Below, in pieces: positions 1 to 5,601 of a stretch of DNA of 5,930 bases (positions are counted from its first letter, which is position 1; each line of letters opens with the position of its first letter). The notes beneath the pieces are model-generated. The model was not told the DNA's origin. It did no database searches and worked only from the letters and a program-made list of their open reading frames with translations. Position numbers and translations under genes: made by a program. This stretch comes from Paracoccaceae bacterium (GTDB taxonomy: Bacteria; Pseudomonadota; Alphaproteobacteria; Rhodobacterales; Rhodobacteraceae): contig JAPOSK010000341.1 of assembly GCA_026709725.1 (NCBI GenBank), positions 1-5,930 of the forward strand, given 5' to 3'.

Positions 1-709
1 GCTCAAACGCCCCCATGGCGGGCAGGCGCGATGCATAACCAACCTTGAGAATCGTGTCGCAGGCCTCAGGAGTGACCAGCCCCTGCCCCACGAGAGAGGC
101 AAATTCACGGAGGACGGCCTGCTGGATACGTGCCCACAGAAATCCCGGAATATCGGGACACTCTACGGGTATCTTGCCGGTCACATTCAAAATGCGGGTG
201 ACTTCATCCACCGTTGCCCTCGATGTCTCCTTTCCCGGAACAACCTCCACCAATTCAACAAGCTGGGCAGGCTGGGCATAGTGGGCAAGACAAAAATTTC
301 CGGGGCGCTTGAGGACAGACTGCAGTTCGGTTGCGCTCAGCGCCGAGGTCGTCGAAGCCAGAATGGCGGTTTTGGCGGCCACGGCTTCAGCCCGACTTAA
401 GAGAGACTGCTTGAGTGCGATATCCTCAGTGACAGCCTCAATGACAAAGGCGCCGCCCGCAACCGCCTGTGCAAGATCAGTCGTGGTGCCAATCCGTGAC
501 AGAACCGCTTCGCGGTCCACTGGTTCCGCCAAGCCCTGCCTGGTCAGAAACTCGAATTCTTCGGCACAGCGCTCCGACGCCGATGCGAGCGATTGGTGTC
601 CCCGCCCCCAGAGAACCACATTGGCCCCACCAAGCGACAGCGACAGCGCGATCTGTCCACCCATCGTTCCTGAACCAAGAACCGCACATCCCGGGAGATC
701 AACCGACAT
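1..709 (-). CDS. 3-hydroxyacyl-CoA dehydrogenase family protein, partial (C-terminus beyond left edge)
   Basis: The visible 236 residues form the Rossmann domain and the start of the helical C-terminal domain of a 3-hydroxyacyl-CoA dehydrogenase. This family oxidises L-3-hydroxyacyl-CoA or related 3-hydroxy acids with NAD(P)+ in the cytoplasm. The dinucleotide loop GSGTMG is at residues 12-17. A family-typical ASTTSALS segment follows, then LAHYAQP with the expected catalytic His, then LVELVEVVPG. The segment after PGFLWARIQQA leads into the C-terminal domain, where LVTPEACD and YASRLPAMGAFE match the family pattern. Full-length relatives are about 300 residues, so roughly 70 are missing beyond the edge. 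The ATG at 709-707 lies inside the end of the upstream MBL gene (11-bp overlap), which suggests translational coupling; its own ribosome site is weak. Two oddities: the acidic residue that usually closes beta-strand 2 is replaced (LWGRG, 33-37), and the usual Asn of HxxNP is Gln. The substrate is unknown, and related 3-hydroxy-acid dehydrogenases are alternatives. Confidence 0.88.
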   Translation of the reverse strand, partial: MSVDLPGCAVLGSGTMGGQIALSLSLGGANVVLWGRGHQSLASASERCAEEFEFLTRQGLAEPVDREAVLSRIGTTTDLAQAVAGGAFVIEAVTEDIALKQSLLSRAEAVAAKTAILASTTSALSATELQSVLKRPGNFCLAHYAQPAQLVELVEVVPGKETSRATVDEVTRILNVTGKIPVECPDIPGFLWARIQQAVLREFASLVGQGLVTPEACDTILKVGYASRLPAMGAFE

Positions 710-1649
710 AGTGCCACCCGCCATTGCGGTTTTCGGCCAAACCTCTGGCAACAAAATCCTTCAGGCTCGCATCAATTGAGACAAGGGCCCGCCATTCATG
801 GACCTTGCCCTGATCATCGCAGCAATTGTCACGCAATTGGGCAAAACCGATGCCCGGACTGGCCTTCATATGAGCAACCATTGACACCTCGACCTGATTC
901 ATTCGTGCACGGCAATCTGCGACAAGGGCTCTTGCCTCGGAGGCCGACCTGACCTCGTCATGGGCCAAAAGAACCGACTGGACATCCCGTTCAGTGAGAA
1001 AGCGTTCCAGCTTGTCAAATGTGGCACGCATCGTGTTGGGATCCTCGTAAAGATAGAGGACGGGATTGAAATCCGGCAACAAAGGATCGGCAATGATCAA
1101 TGATCGTGTTGAGTGTTCGAAAAATCCGATCTCGCCCATTGAGTGACCAAACACCTCGATCACCTCCAGCGCAACGCCGCCGCCAAGGTCAATCTCATTG
1201 CCGTCCTCAACATAACTGTCAATCGGACCTTCGGTCGGCCCCATCCAGTCAAGATATTCTTCGTTCAGGTCAAAATGCTCACCTTCAGGAAATGCATGAA
1301 CAATGGTTTTTGCATTCAACATGTTATCCGCGACACGATCAGCCCGAGCCTCATGTCCGATGATTTCGCAACCGGTTTCGGTCTTGAGCCAGCCATTGTT
1401 GCCGACATGATCCATATGCTCATGCGTCAGCAGCAGAAGATCCAGATCCCGGCGCATCATTCCCAGCTCGTCGAACGCCTGTTCAAGCACGGGCAGGCCA
1501 GCATATATTCCACTGTCAATCAGTGCGATCCTTTCTGTGCCGTGAACAAAGAAGACGCGCGTCGCCGTCTTGCCCTCGTGGTCACCCGGAAGACCCATTG
1601 TGACTGTGGCAAGAGGACCTGATTGATAACTGATAACGGATTTTGCCAT
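699..1649 (-). CDS. Metallo-beta-lactamase-fold hydrolase
   Basis: This is a complete 316-residue cytoplasmic MBL-fold enzyme with no signal peptide. The two-metal motif HEHMDH is at residues 76-81, preceded by the IDSG strand at 44-47. Further ligands are His169 (GHSMGEIGF), Asp188 (IIADPLL) and His230 (LLAHDE), so the full metal-binding set is present and the enzyme should be active. The last 70 or so residues form a helical tail resembling the small winged-helix domain of glyoxalase II/LACTB2-type members. Known family activities include thioester, lactone and phosphodiester hydrolysis. Its place among CoA-thioester genes makes an acyl-CoA or lactone hydrolase the best guess, but this is inference. 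It starts 12 bp after the hydratase stop, and its Shine-Dalgarno (AAGGAGA, 8 bases between GGAG and ATG) uses the last bases of that TAA stop. Its own end overlaps the dehydrogenase start by 11 bp. Confidence 0.9.
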   Translation of the reverse strand: MAKSVISYQSGPLATVTMGLPGDHEGKTATRVFFVHGTERIALIDSGIYAGLPVLEQAFDELGMMRRDLDLLLLTHEHMDHVGNNGWLKTETGCEIIGHEARADRVADNMLNAKTIVHAFPEGEHFDLNEEYLDWMGPTEGPIDSYVEDGNEIDLGGGVALEVIEVFGHSMGEIGFFEHSTRSLIIADPLLPDFNPVLYLYEDPNTMRATFDKLERFLTERDVQSVLLAHDEVRSASEARALVADCRARMNQVEVSMVAHMKASPGIGFAQLRDNCCDDQGKVHEWRALVSIDASLKDFVARGLAENRNGGWHYVG

Positions 1650-1661
1650 CGTCTGTTCTCC

Positions 1662-2456
1662 TTATTGACCCGTGAAATGCGGTTCGCGCTTTTCCATGAA
1701 GGCGGCGATGCCTTCCTGACCATCTCCGGTTGCATACAACGCCCCGAGGGTGCGCTGCTCCAGTGTCAGTCCTGCACTGAGAGCCGCGTCAAGACCATCA
1801 TCAACCACACGCTTTGCCTCGCGCAATGCCACCGGTGCCTGGGCAAGCAGGCTCGTGGCAAACTCCATCGCACGGGGCAGCAATGCGTCAGGGGCACAGG
1901 CTTCCAGTGCCGCGCCATACTCCACAGCCTCTGCTGCGGTGATCATTCGACCGGTCATCAGGATTTCCTTGGCACGCATCGGACCCACCAGCCGAGGCAG
2001 GCGCTGTGTTCCGCCGCCGCCGGGCAGGAGTCCCAGCCTGATCTCGGGCAGACCAAGTTTGGTTCTTTCGTTGACAAAAAGAAAATCACAGCACAGGGCC
2101 AGTTCAAATCCACCACCCAGCGCGTAGCCATTCACTGCACAGATCGTCACCTGGGACAGATTGGCAATGGCATCAAATGTCTGTCGCGACCGCCGTTGAA
2201 ACGCGTCAAAAACCGTCTGCCCAACACCATGATACTCTGCGATATCGGCACCGGCGACAAAGCCGCGCCCGGTTCCGGTGAGGATCAGCAGCCGAATCTC
2301 ATCATTGCGATTCCCAAGCTCTGCAACATATGTGCCCAATGCCTCCAGAATCTCAAAATTCAAGGCCCCAAGGGCCTCCTCGCGATCAATGCGCACCACC
2401 TCGATCATGCCGTGGCGTTCCAGCACGAGGCATTCATGCAGATGTTCCTGTTGCAT
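1662..2456 (-). CDS. Enoyl-CoA hydratase/isomerase (crotonase) family protein
   Basis: This 264-residue protein has the normal length of a monofunctional crotonase and probably adds water across the double bond of a 2-enoyl-CoA in the cytoplasm. The oxyanion-hole segments are FVAGADI (66-72) and ALGGGFE (112-118). Both catalytic glutamates of true hydratases are present: Glu118 in GGGFELA and Glu138 in GLPEIRLG, followed by the signature LPGGGGTQRL (144-153). The C-terminus FMEKREPHF is also typical. With both Glu retained, hydratase activity is more likely than a pure isomerase or hydrolase role; the chain-length preference cannot be read. I chose the ATG at 2456-2454 rather than the in-frame TTG just upstream. 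This ATG forms a TGATG overlap with the CoA-transferase stop and has GGAG seven bases ahead. Coupling to the upstream gene and the 12-bp gap to the MBL gene place it in the operon. Confidence 0.93.
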   Translation of the reverse strand: MQQEHLHECLVLERHGMIEVVRIDREEALGALNFEILEALGTYVAELGNRNDEIRLLILTGTGRGFVAGADIAEYHGVGQTVFDAFQRRSRQTFDAIANLSQVTICAVNGYALGGGFELALCCDFLFVNERTKLGLPEIRLGLLPGGGGTQRLPRLVGPMRAKEILMTGRMITAAEAVEYGAALEACAPDALLPRAMEFATSLLAQAPVALREAKRVVDDGLDAALSAGLTLEQRTLGALYATGDGQEGIAAFMEKREPHFTGQ

Positions 2457-3640
2457 CAAATTGCTCCACTTGTTTTCAGATCGTTCAGTCTTTCTGTTCC
2501 GAAAAACTCGGCCAAAACCTGATCCGTGTGCTCTCCAACCCGGGGCGGGGCATGCCGCAGTGTCACCGGCGTTTCGCTCATGGTGATCGGATTGGCTATA
2601 GCCTTGATTTTCCCTGCTTCCGGATGCTCCATCTCGACAAGGCGGTTCGACTTCGCGCTCACCAGTTCGTCCAGAGCCTCACTGGTTCGGCGGATGGGTG
2701 CCGCCCATATATCCGCCTTCTCAAAAATGGCCATGAGATCCCTGGTGGTTTTCTGCCTGGTAAGCGCGTCGATGCGCAACTTCACCGCATCGCGTTCAAC
2801 CCAGGGATCCATGTTCTGCAGGTCATCATCGCCCAGAAGTGACCCCAGGCGGGCAAGCGGACACATGGCGATGGCAACCCAGCCATCCGCGGTTGCATGC
2901 GCGCCATACGGGGCATCATTCCAGCAGGTGGCGACACCCGCCTCGGATCGTTCCAGCGTGATATCCTGATTGAGCACCGCGAAGTTTTCCTGCCCCATCA
3001 CATTGAGTGTTGCAGAATAGAGATTTGTTTCCACCTTCTGGCCCACGCCACGCCTGTCTCTCGCGACCAGGGCACCGAGGATCGCGATCGCGAGAGACTG
3101 GGCAGCCGCAAAATCTGCAATTGGCGTACCGCACGCTGTCGGCGGGTCCCCGGCGCGACCTGTGTTGTACATGACCCCCGACATGGCCTGAATCAGCAAA
3201 TCCTGACCCGGCATCCCTTTTTCAGCCATGGTGCTTCCGGCACCCCATCCCGATCCACTGGCGTAAATTATCCGGGGATTGGCAGCCTTGAAGTCCTCAT
3301 GGCCAAGCCCCAGCCTGTCCATGACGCCGGTACGGAAATTCTCGACGACCACATCGCAATCCCTGGCCATCTCAAGAAGCAGCCCTCGCCCATCGGGGTG
3401 TTTCAGATCCACGGTCACGGATCGTTTATTGCGATTGAATGCGTGAAAAGCTGCGCTGTCTCCCCCCACGAACGCCCCGATCATGGGCATGGACCGCATC
3501 CATTCCCCCTTTCCGGGGCGCTCGATCTTGATGACATCCGCCCCCATATCGGCGAGTGTTTGCGTGCAGAGAGGCCCCAGCATCATCTGGGTGAAATCAA
3601 GAATGCGTATATCGTCCAATGCGCCCGTCGGCTTTTCCAT
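2456..3640 (-). CDS. CaiB/BaiF family (class III) CoA-transferase
   Basis: The 394-residue product has the family's usual length of about 400. Class III transferases move CoA from an acyl-CoA donor to a free carboxylic acid through an aspartyl intermediate. The N-terminus carries the signature ILDFTQMMLGPLCTQ (13-27) and LADMGADVIKIERPGKG (29-45). NRNKRSVTVDLKHPDGR (69-85), VVVENFRTGVMDRLG (97-111) and YASGSGWG (126-133) follow. The expected nucleophile is Asp147 in MPGQDLLIQAMSG. The C-terminal signature APPRVGEHTDQVL is intact. It is the first gene of the operon and presumably activates the pathway's acid. The ATG at 3640 has GGAG with a seven-base spacer; a near-identical second copy of this site lies 19 bp upstream because of a tandem duplication. 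Formyl-, succinyl-, carnitine- and 2-methylacyl-type members share these motifs (racemases also occur in the superfamily), so the donor and acceptor remain open. Confidence 0.93.
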   Translation of the reverse strand: MEKPTGALDDIRILDFTQMMLGPLCTQTLADMGADVIKIERPGKGEWMRSMPMIGAFVGGDSAAFHAFNRNKRSVTVDLKHPDGRGLLLEMARDCDVVVENFRTGVMDRLGLGHEDFKAANPRIIYASGSGWGAGSTMAEKGMPGQDLLIQAMSGVMYNTGRAGDPPTACGTPIADFAAAQSLAIAILGALVARDRRGVGQKVETNLYSATLNVMGQENFAVLNQDITLERSEAGVATCWNDAPYGAHATADGWVAIAMCPLARLGSLLGDDDLQNMDPWVERDAVKLRIDALTRQKTTRDLMAIFEKADIWAAPIRRTSEALDELVSAKSNRLVEMEHPEAGKIKAIANPITMSETPVTLRHAPPRVGEHTDQVLAEFFGTERLNDLKTSGAI

Positions 3641-3644
3641 TGCA

Positions 3645-3683
3645 CATCTCCAATCCGTTATTGCATCTCCAATCCGTTATTGC
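3645..3683. repeat. 19-bp perfect tandem duplication in the operon leader
   Basis: Two identical, directly adjacent 19-base units lie at 3645-3663 and 3664-3682; the identity runs one base further. Read on the minus strand, the unit is CAATAACGGATTGGAGATG. It contains the Shine-Dalgarno GGAG used by the CoA-transferase and the -10-like AATAAC. The copy at 3645-3663 serves the start codon. The copy at 3664-3682 ends in an ATG that opens only ATG-CAA-TAA. A recent slippage duplication is the simplest explanation. Confidence 0.95.
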
Positions 3684-3704
3684 GGCTTGCGACTTTATGG
3701 TAAA
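3676..3704 (-). promoter_or_regulatory. Putative sigma-70-type promoter of the CoA-transferase operon
   Basis: On the minus strand, TTTACC (3704-3699; 4 of 6 match to TTGACA) is followed by a 17-base spacer and AATAAC (3681-3676; 4 of 6 match to TATAAT). This would start transcription near 3669, leaving a short leader with the Shine-Dalgarno before the ATG at 3640. The -35 coincides with one arm of the inverted repeat at 3699-3714, an arrangement suited to repression. It rests on a consensus match only; the duplicated unit also places a second AATAAC at 3662-3657. Confidence 0.4.
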
Positions 3705-3714
3705 GTGATTTACC
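3699..3714. promoter_or_regulatory. Candidate operator for the LacI-family regulator (inverted repeat)
   Basis: GGTAAA-GTGA-TTTACC is a perfect 6-bp inverted repeat around a 4-base centre. It sits between the divergent CoA-transferase operon and the LacI-family gene, 17 bp before the regulator's predicted start. LacI-family operators are usually even-length palindromes of about 14-20 bp in just this position. The centre (GTGA) lacks the CG step common in the family, which lowers certainty. Overlap with the putative operon -35 suggests repression of the operon and possibly autoregulation. Confidence 0.55.
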
Positions 3715-3730
3715 GGATTGACCCTGTCTT

Positions 3731-4769
3731 GTGAAGGAAGGGCAAATCATTGCGGAAAGCCGAAACAGGGCGGATGATCTGGTCACAATGGCAGACATCG
3801 CAAGAATGGCGGGTGTGTCGCAAGCAGTTGTCTCGCGGGTCATAAACAGGGGCCAGACCCTCAGAATTGGCAAGGAAGCCAGAGCAGGGATTGAGGGAGT
3901 CATCAGGGAATTGGGGTATTCTCCCAATGCCGTGGCCCGCGCCCTTGCCTCATCACAACCAAACGCCATCGCAATCGTCATGCATGACATCACCAACCCC
4001 GTTTACGGAGAGATCCTGCAGGGTGCACAAAAGGAAGCCGCGCGGTTGGGAAAAACAGTTGTCCTGGGTGATGCATCAATCGGGCAAGACAGCAATCCGG
4101 GTCTTGCCAGCCTGATTGGGGGCGGCGGGGTGGATGGGCTGATCCTGCACTATCGACACCCTGATTGCCGGTGCTGCCCGGAACGCCATTCCAATTGTCC
4201 TCTTGCAAACGGACATGGACATTGATGCCCATCTTGTTCAATTGCCTGATGAGCATGCCGCATCACTGGCAACCCGACATCTGCTTGAGTTCGGTCATCA
4301 AAGAACTGGCTGTCTGGCCACGGCGAAGAATCTGACATTCACCAACGCACGAGTGGCGGGCTGGAGGCGCGCCATGGGCGAGCGTGCCGATGACAGTTTG
4401 ATCGTCCACGCATCGCGCGATTCGGCAAATGGAAAGGAAGCCACGCGGAGACTGTTCAGGGCCTGCCCGAACATAACTGCGATCGTCTGCCTGAATGTCA
4501 TCGCAGCGATCGGTGCACTGCGACAGATCAGGGAGATGGGACAGAGGGTGCCGGAAGATGTTTCGGTCATTGCCATTCATGACCTGATCTTTGCTCCTGA
4601 TCTTATGGTCCCGCTCTCGGTTGTTGCCATGCCATTGAACGAAATGGGCGGGATTGCGGTGAAAACTGTCTGCACACCACCCGAGACTGCCAAAACCACC
4701 ATATCCATCGACTGCAAGCCCCGGTTGATCCTTCGGGCCAGCACAACCCGACCGGCAGGTCTCCGCTGA
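3731..4769 (+). pseudogene. LacI-family transcriptional regulator, frameshifted
   Basis: Two overlapping reading frames together encode a LacI-family repressor of about 345-350 residues. The first frame has a degenerate N-terminal tail and then the helix-turn-helix VTMADIARMAGVSQAVVSRV (residues 18-37 from the GTG). The hinge region GYSPNAVARALAS follows, then the first part of the sugar-binding-like core (NAIAIVMHDITNPVYGEIL) as far as GGGGVDGLILHY. The family continuation resumes one frame over at about 4155 (DTLIAGAARNAIPIVLLQTD) and runs to the stop at 4767-4769, including ITAIVCLNVIAAIGAL and RVPEDVSVIAIHDL. The shift must lie at 4143-4157: before it, the second frame has a stop at 4140-4142. 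The native gene would presumably repress the divergent operon in response to an unknown ligand. The start is uncertain: GTG 3731 lacks a clear ribosome site, and ATG 3788 would begin directly at the DNA-binding domain. A sequencing error or programmed shift cannot be excluded. Confidence 0.85.
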
Positions 4770-4780
4770 ACGGTTTGCAT

Positions 4781-4797
4781 GGTGCCCGGCAGGCACC
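4781..4797 (+). terminator. Possible terminator hairpin after the LacI-family gene
   Basis: GGTGCC-CGGCA-GGCACC forms a perfect 6-bp, GC-rich stem with a 5-base loop, beginning 11 bases after the regulator's stop codon. No T-tract follows, so it is not a canonical intrinsic terminator; position and stem strength are the only support. Confidence 0.3.
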
Positions 4798-4990
4798 CCG
4801 CATCAGTCGCTCTCCACGCCACTGACAGCCCGGGGCCTGATCTATCAATGTAACAGACTTAACCCCGCATCATTTATCTGCATTCTGATGTTCTCCCATG
4901 TCCTGATTGCAAACACGCTCTCGGCGAGGGACGGACGGGATCCGGAAGGCTGCGGGCCGGCTCGGCGAGATCCCCACCGCGCCCACCTGA

Positions 4991-5012
4991 CCCCGGACCC
5001 TCCCCGGACCCT
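4991..5012. repeat. 11-bp perfect tandem repeat
   Basis: CCCCGGACCCT occurs twice back to back (4991-5001 and 5002-5012). The preceding CTGACCCCGGA (4987-4997) recurs at 5079-5089, so the segment shares short blocks with the area about 90 bp away. No function is evident. Confidence 0.85.
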
Positions 5013-5026
5013 CTTCCCCAGGCCAG

Positions 5027-5077
5027 GCCCGCACGCGGGCGGGGACCGGTGTCCCCTGACGGGCGGGAACGGCCCGC
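5027..5077. repeat. Cluster of three consecutive short hairpins
   Basis: Three perfect inverted repeats follow one another: GCCCGC-AC-GCGGGC (5027-5040), GGGGAC-CGGT-GTCCCC (5041-5056) and GCGGG-AACGG-CCCGC (5063-5077). The first has too small a loop for a stable hairpin without opening its inner pair. At nearly 80% GC some pairing arises by chance, but the middle stem with its tetraloop is strong. They could act as terminators or a structured RNA on either strand; nothing in the sequence decides this. Confidence 0.6.
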
Positions 5078-5237
5078 ACTGACCCCGGAATGGGCATCCG
5101 CCAGCACCCCGTCGCCTCCCGGCGGGCGTGAAAATCCCCCGGGGCCGGCGGCGGGCTGGCGGGCGAATCGGGGCGGGAATTCGGGAAAAATGGGCCCCCG
5201 CGGCGGATTCGGGCGATTAGGTCGCTGATTTGGGATA

Positions 5238-5267
5238 CCGGAATGATCCTTGACACCCCCATTCCGG
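5238..5267. repeat. Inverted repeat CCGGAATG...CATTCCGG
   Basis: CCGGAATG at 5238-5245 is mirrored by CATTCCGG at 5260-5267 across 14 bases, the usual geometry of a dimeric DNA-binding site. The same block reappears at 5085-5094 as CCGGAATGGG, matching the right arm over 10 bp (5258-5267) in inverted orientation. No gene start lies close by to show what it might control. Confidence 0.6.
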
Positions 5268-5339
5268 CATGCGGGGATGCAGGCCGTGGATCATCCGGGA
5301 GTCCTGCCATGCCTGTTCGGGAAACAGTCACACGCCGGG

Positions 5340-5367
5340 TGGGCCGGAGACGGTACCGGTCGGCCCA
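5340..5367 (-). terminator. Inverted repeat downstream of the small gene, possible terminator
   Basis: TGGGCCG (5340-5346) pairs with CGGCCCA (5361-5367), with a palindromic CGGTACCG (5351-5358) inside the loop. It lies about 27 bp beyond the stop of the minus-strand small gene, where a terminator would be expected. No T-tract follows on the minus strand, so termination is only a suggestion. Confidence 0.35.
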
Positions 5368-5394
5368 ACCGGTCCAGTCCGTCCGTATGGCGCG

Positions 5395-5592
5395 TCAATC
5401 AACCTGAGAATTTGCGACAAACAGGGTGAGAATCCGATCCACGGTGTGATCGTCCAGGACATGCGGTGTCTGAACACCCGCCTGCACATTCCCCAGCATC
5501 GTCTGCGCCGCGGCCACCGCCTCATCAATCATCGTCGTGAGCAGGGGCAGCCTGGAGAGCGGCTGCCACGGGTGTGCGGGTGTGTCCGTCAT
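5395..5592 (-). CDS. Small protein of unknown function coupled to PD-(D/E)XK gene
   Basis: A 65-residue product that I do not recognise. It is probably mostly helical: TTMIDEAVAAAQTMLGNVQAG (19-39) should form an amphipathic helix, and VDRILTLFVANSQV (51-64) a second. It has no signal peptide, membrane segment or metal-binding cysteines. Support for a real gene comes from context. The ATG follows the stop of the upstream nuclease-domain gene by 9 bp, with GGAGG four bases ahead of it, a slightly short but strong site. The composition is balanced, unlike the Pro/Arg-rich chance frames nearby. It is presumably co-translated with the upstream ATPase/nuclease protein. A small partner, regulator or antitoxin-like role is conceivable but unproven. 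Confidence 0.6.
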   Translation of the reverse strand: MTDTPAHPWQPLSRLPLLTTMIDEAVAAAQTMLGNVQAGVQTPHVLDDHTVDRILTLFVANSQVD

Positions 5593-5601
5593 GGGGCCTC
5601 C

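Larger units (their letters stand above)
4798..5394. other. Intergenic region without a convincing gene; GC-rich and repeat-rich
   Basis: About 600 bp separate the regulator remnant from the nuclease-associated pair. The first 100 bp (to about 4900) are ordinary in composition. From about 4920 to 5220 the GC content rises to roughly 75-80% on the lines counted. Open frames here, including one of 153 residues on the minus strand, are Pro/Arg/Gly-rich. They show no family motif and are best explained by scarcity of stop codons in GC-rich DNA. The region holds several short hairpins and repeats, listed separately. No tRNA, known riboswitch or transposase trace was recognised. Confidence 0.6.

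Noticed and set aside
1623..2522. 299-residue plus-strand open frame opposite the hydratase gene
   Set aside because: It is antisense to a clear enoyl-CoA hydratase with all family motifs. The translated product is low-complexity Gln/His/Cys-rich and resembles no family.
4868..4906. 12-codon minus-strand open frame with GGAG upstream near 4894
   Set aside because: It is too short, shows no conservation or composition signal visible here, and no partner gene; one ribosome-site match is expected by chance.
5027..5110. Possible cobalamin-type riboswitch suggested by CCCGCACTGA and nearby stems
   Set aside because: The core order of conserved boxes is absent, and no downstream cobalamin-related gene or start codon is present in either direction.
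5250..5278. TTGACA at 5250-5255 as a -35 promoter element on the plus strand
   Set aside because: No -10-like hexamer lies at the right distance (GGGGAT at 17 bp), and no plus-strand gene follows.
4870..5331. 153-residue minus-strand open frame in the GC-rich spacer
   Set aside because: It is Pro/Arg/Gly-rich with no recognisable motif, spans the hairpin and repeat cluster, and lacks a convincing coding context. Stop codons are simply rare at 75-80% GC.
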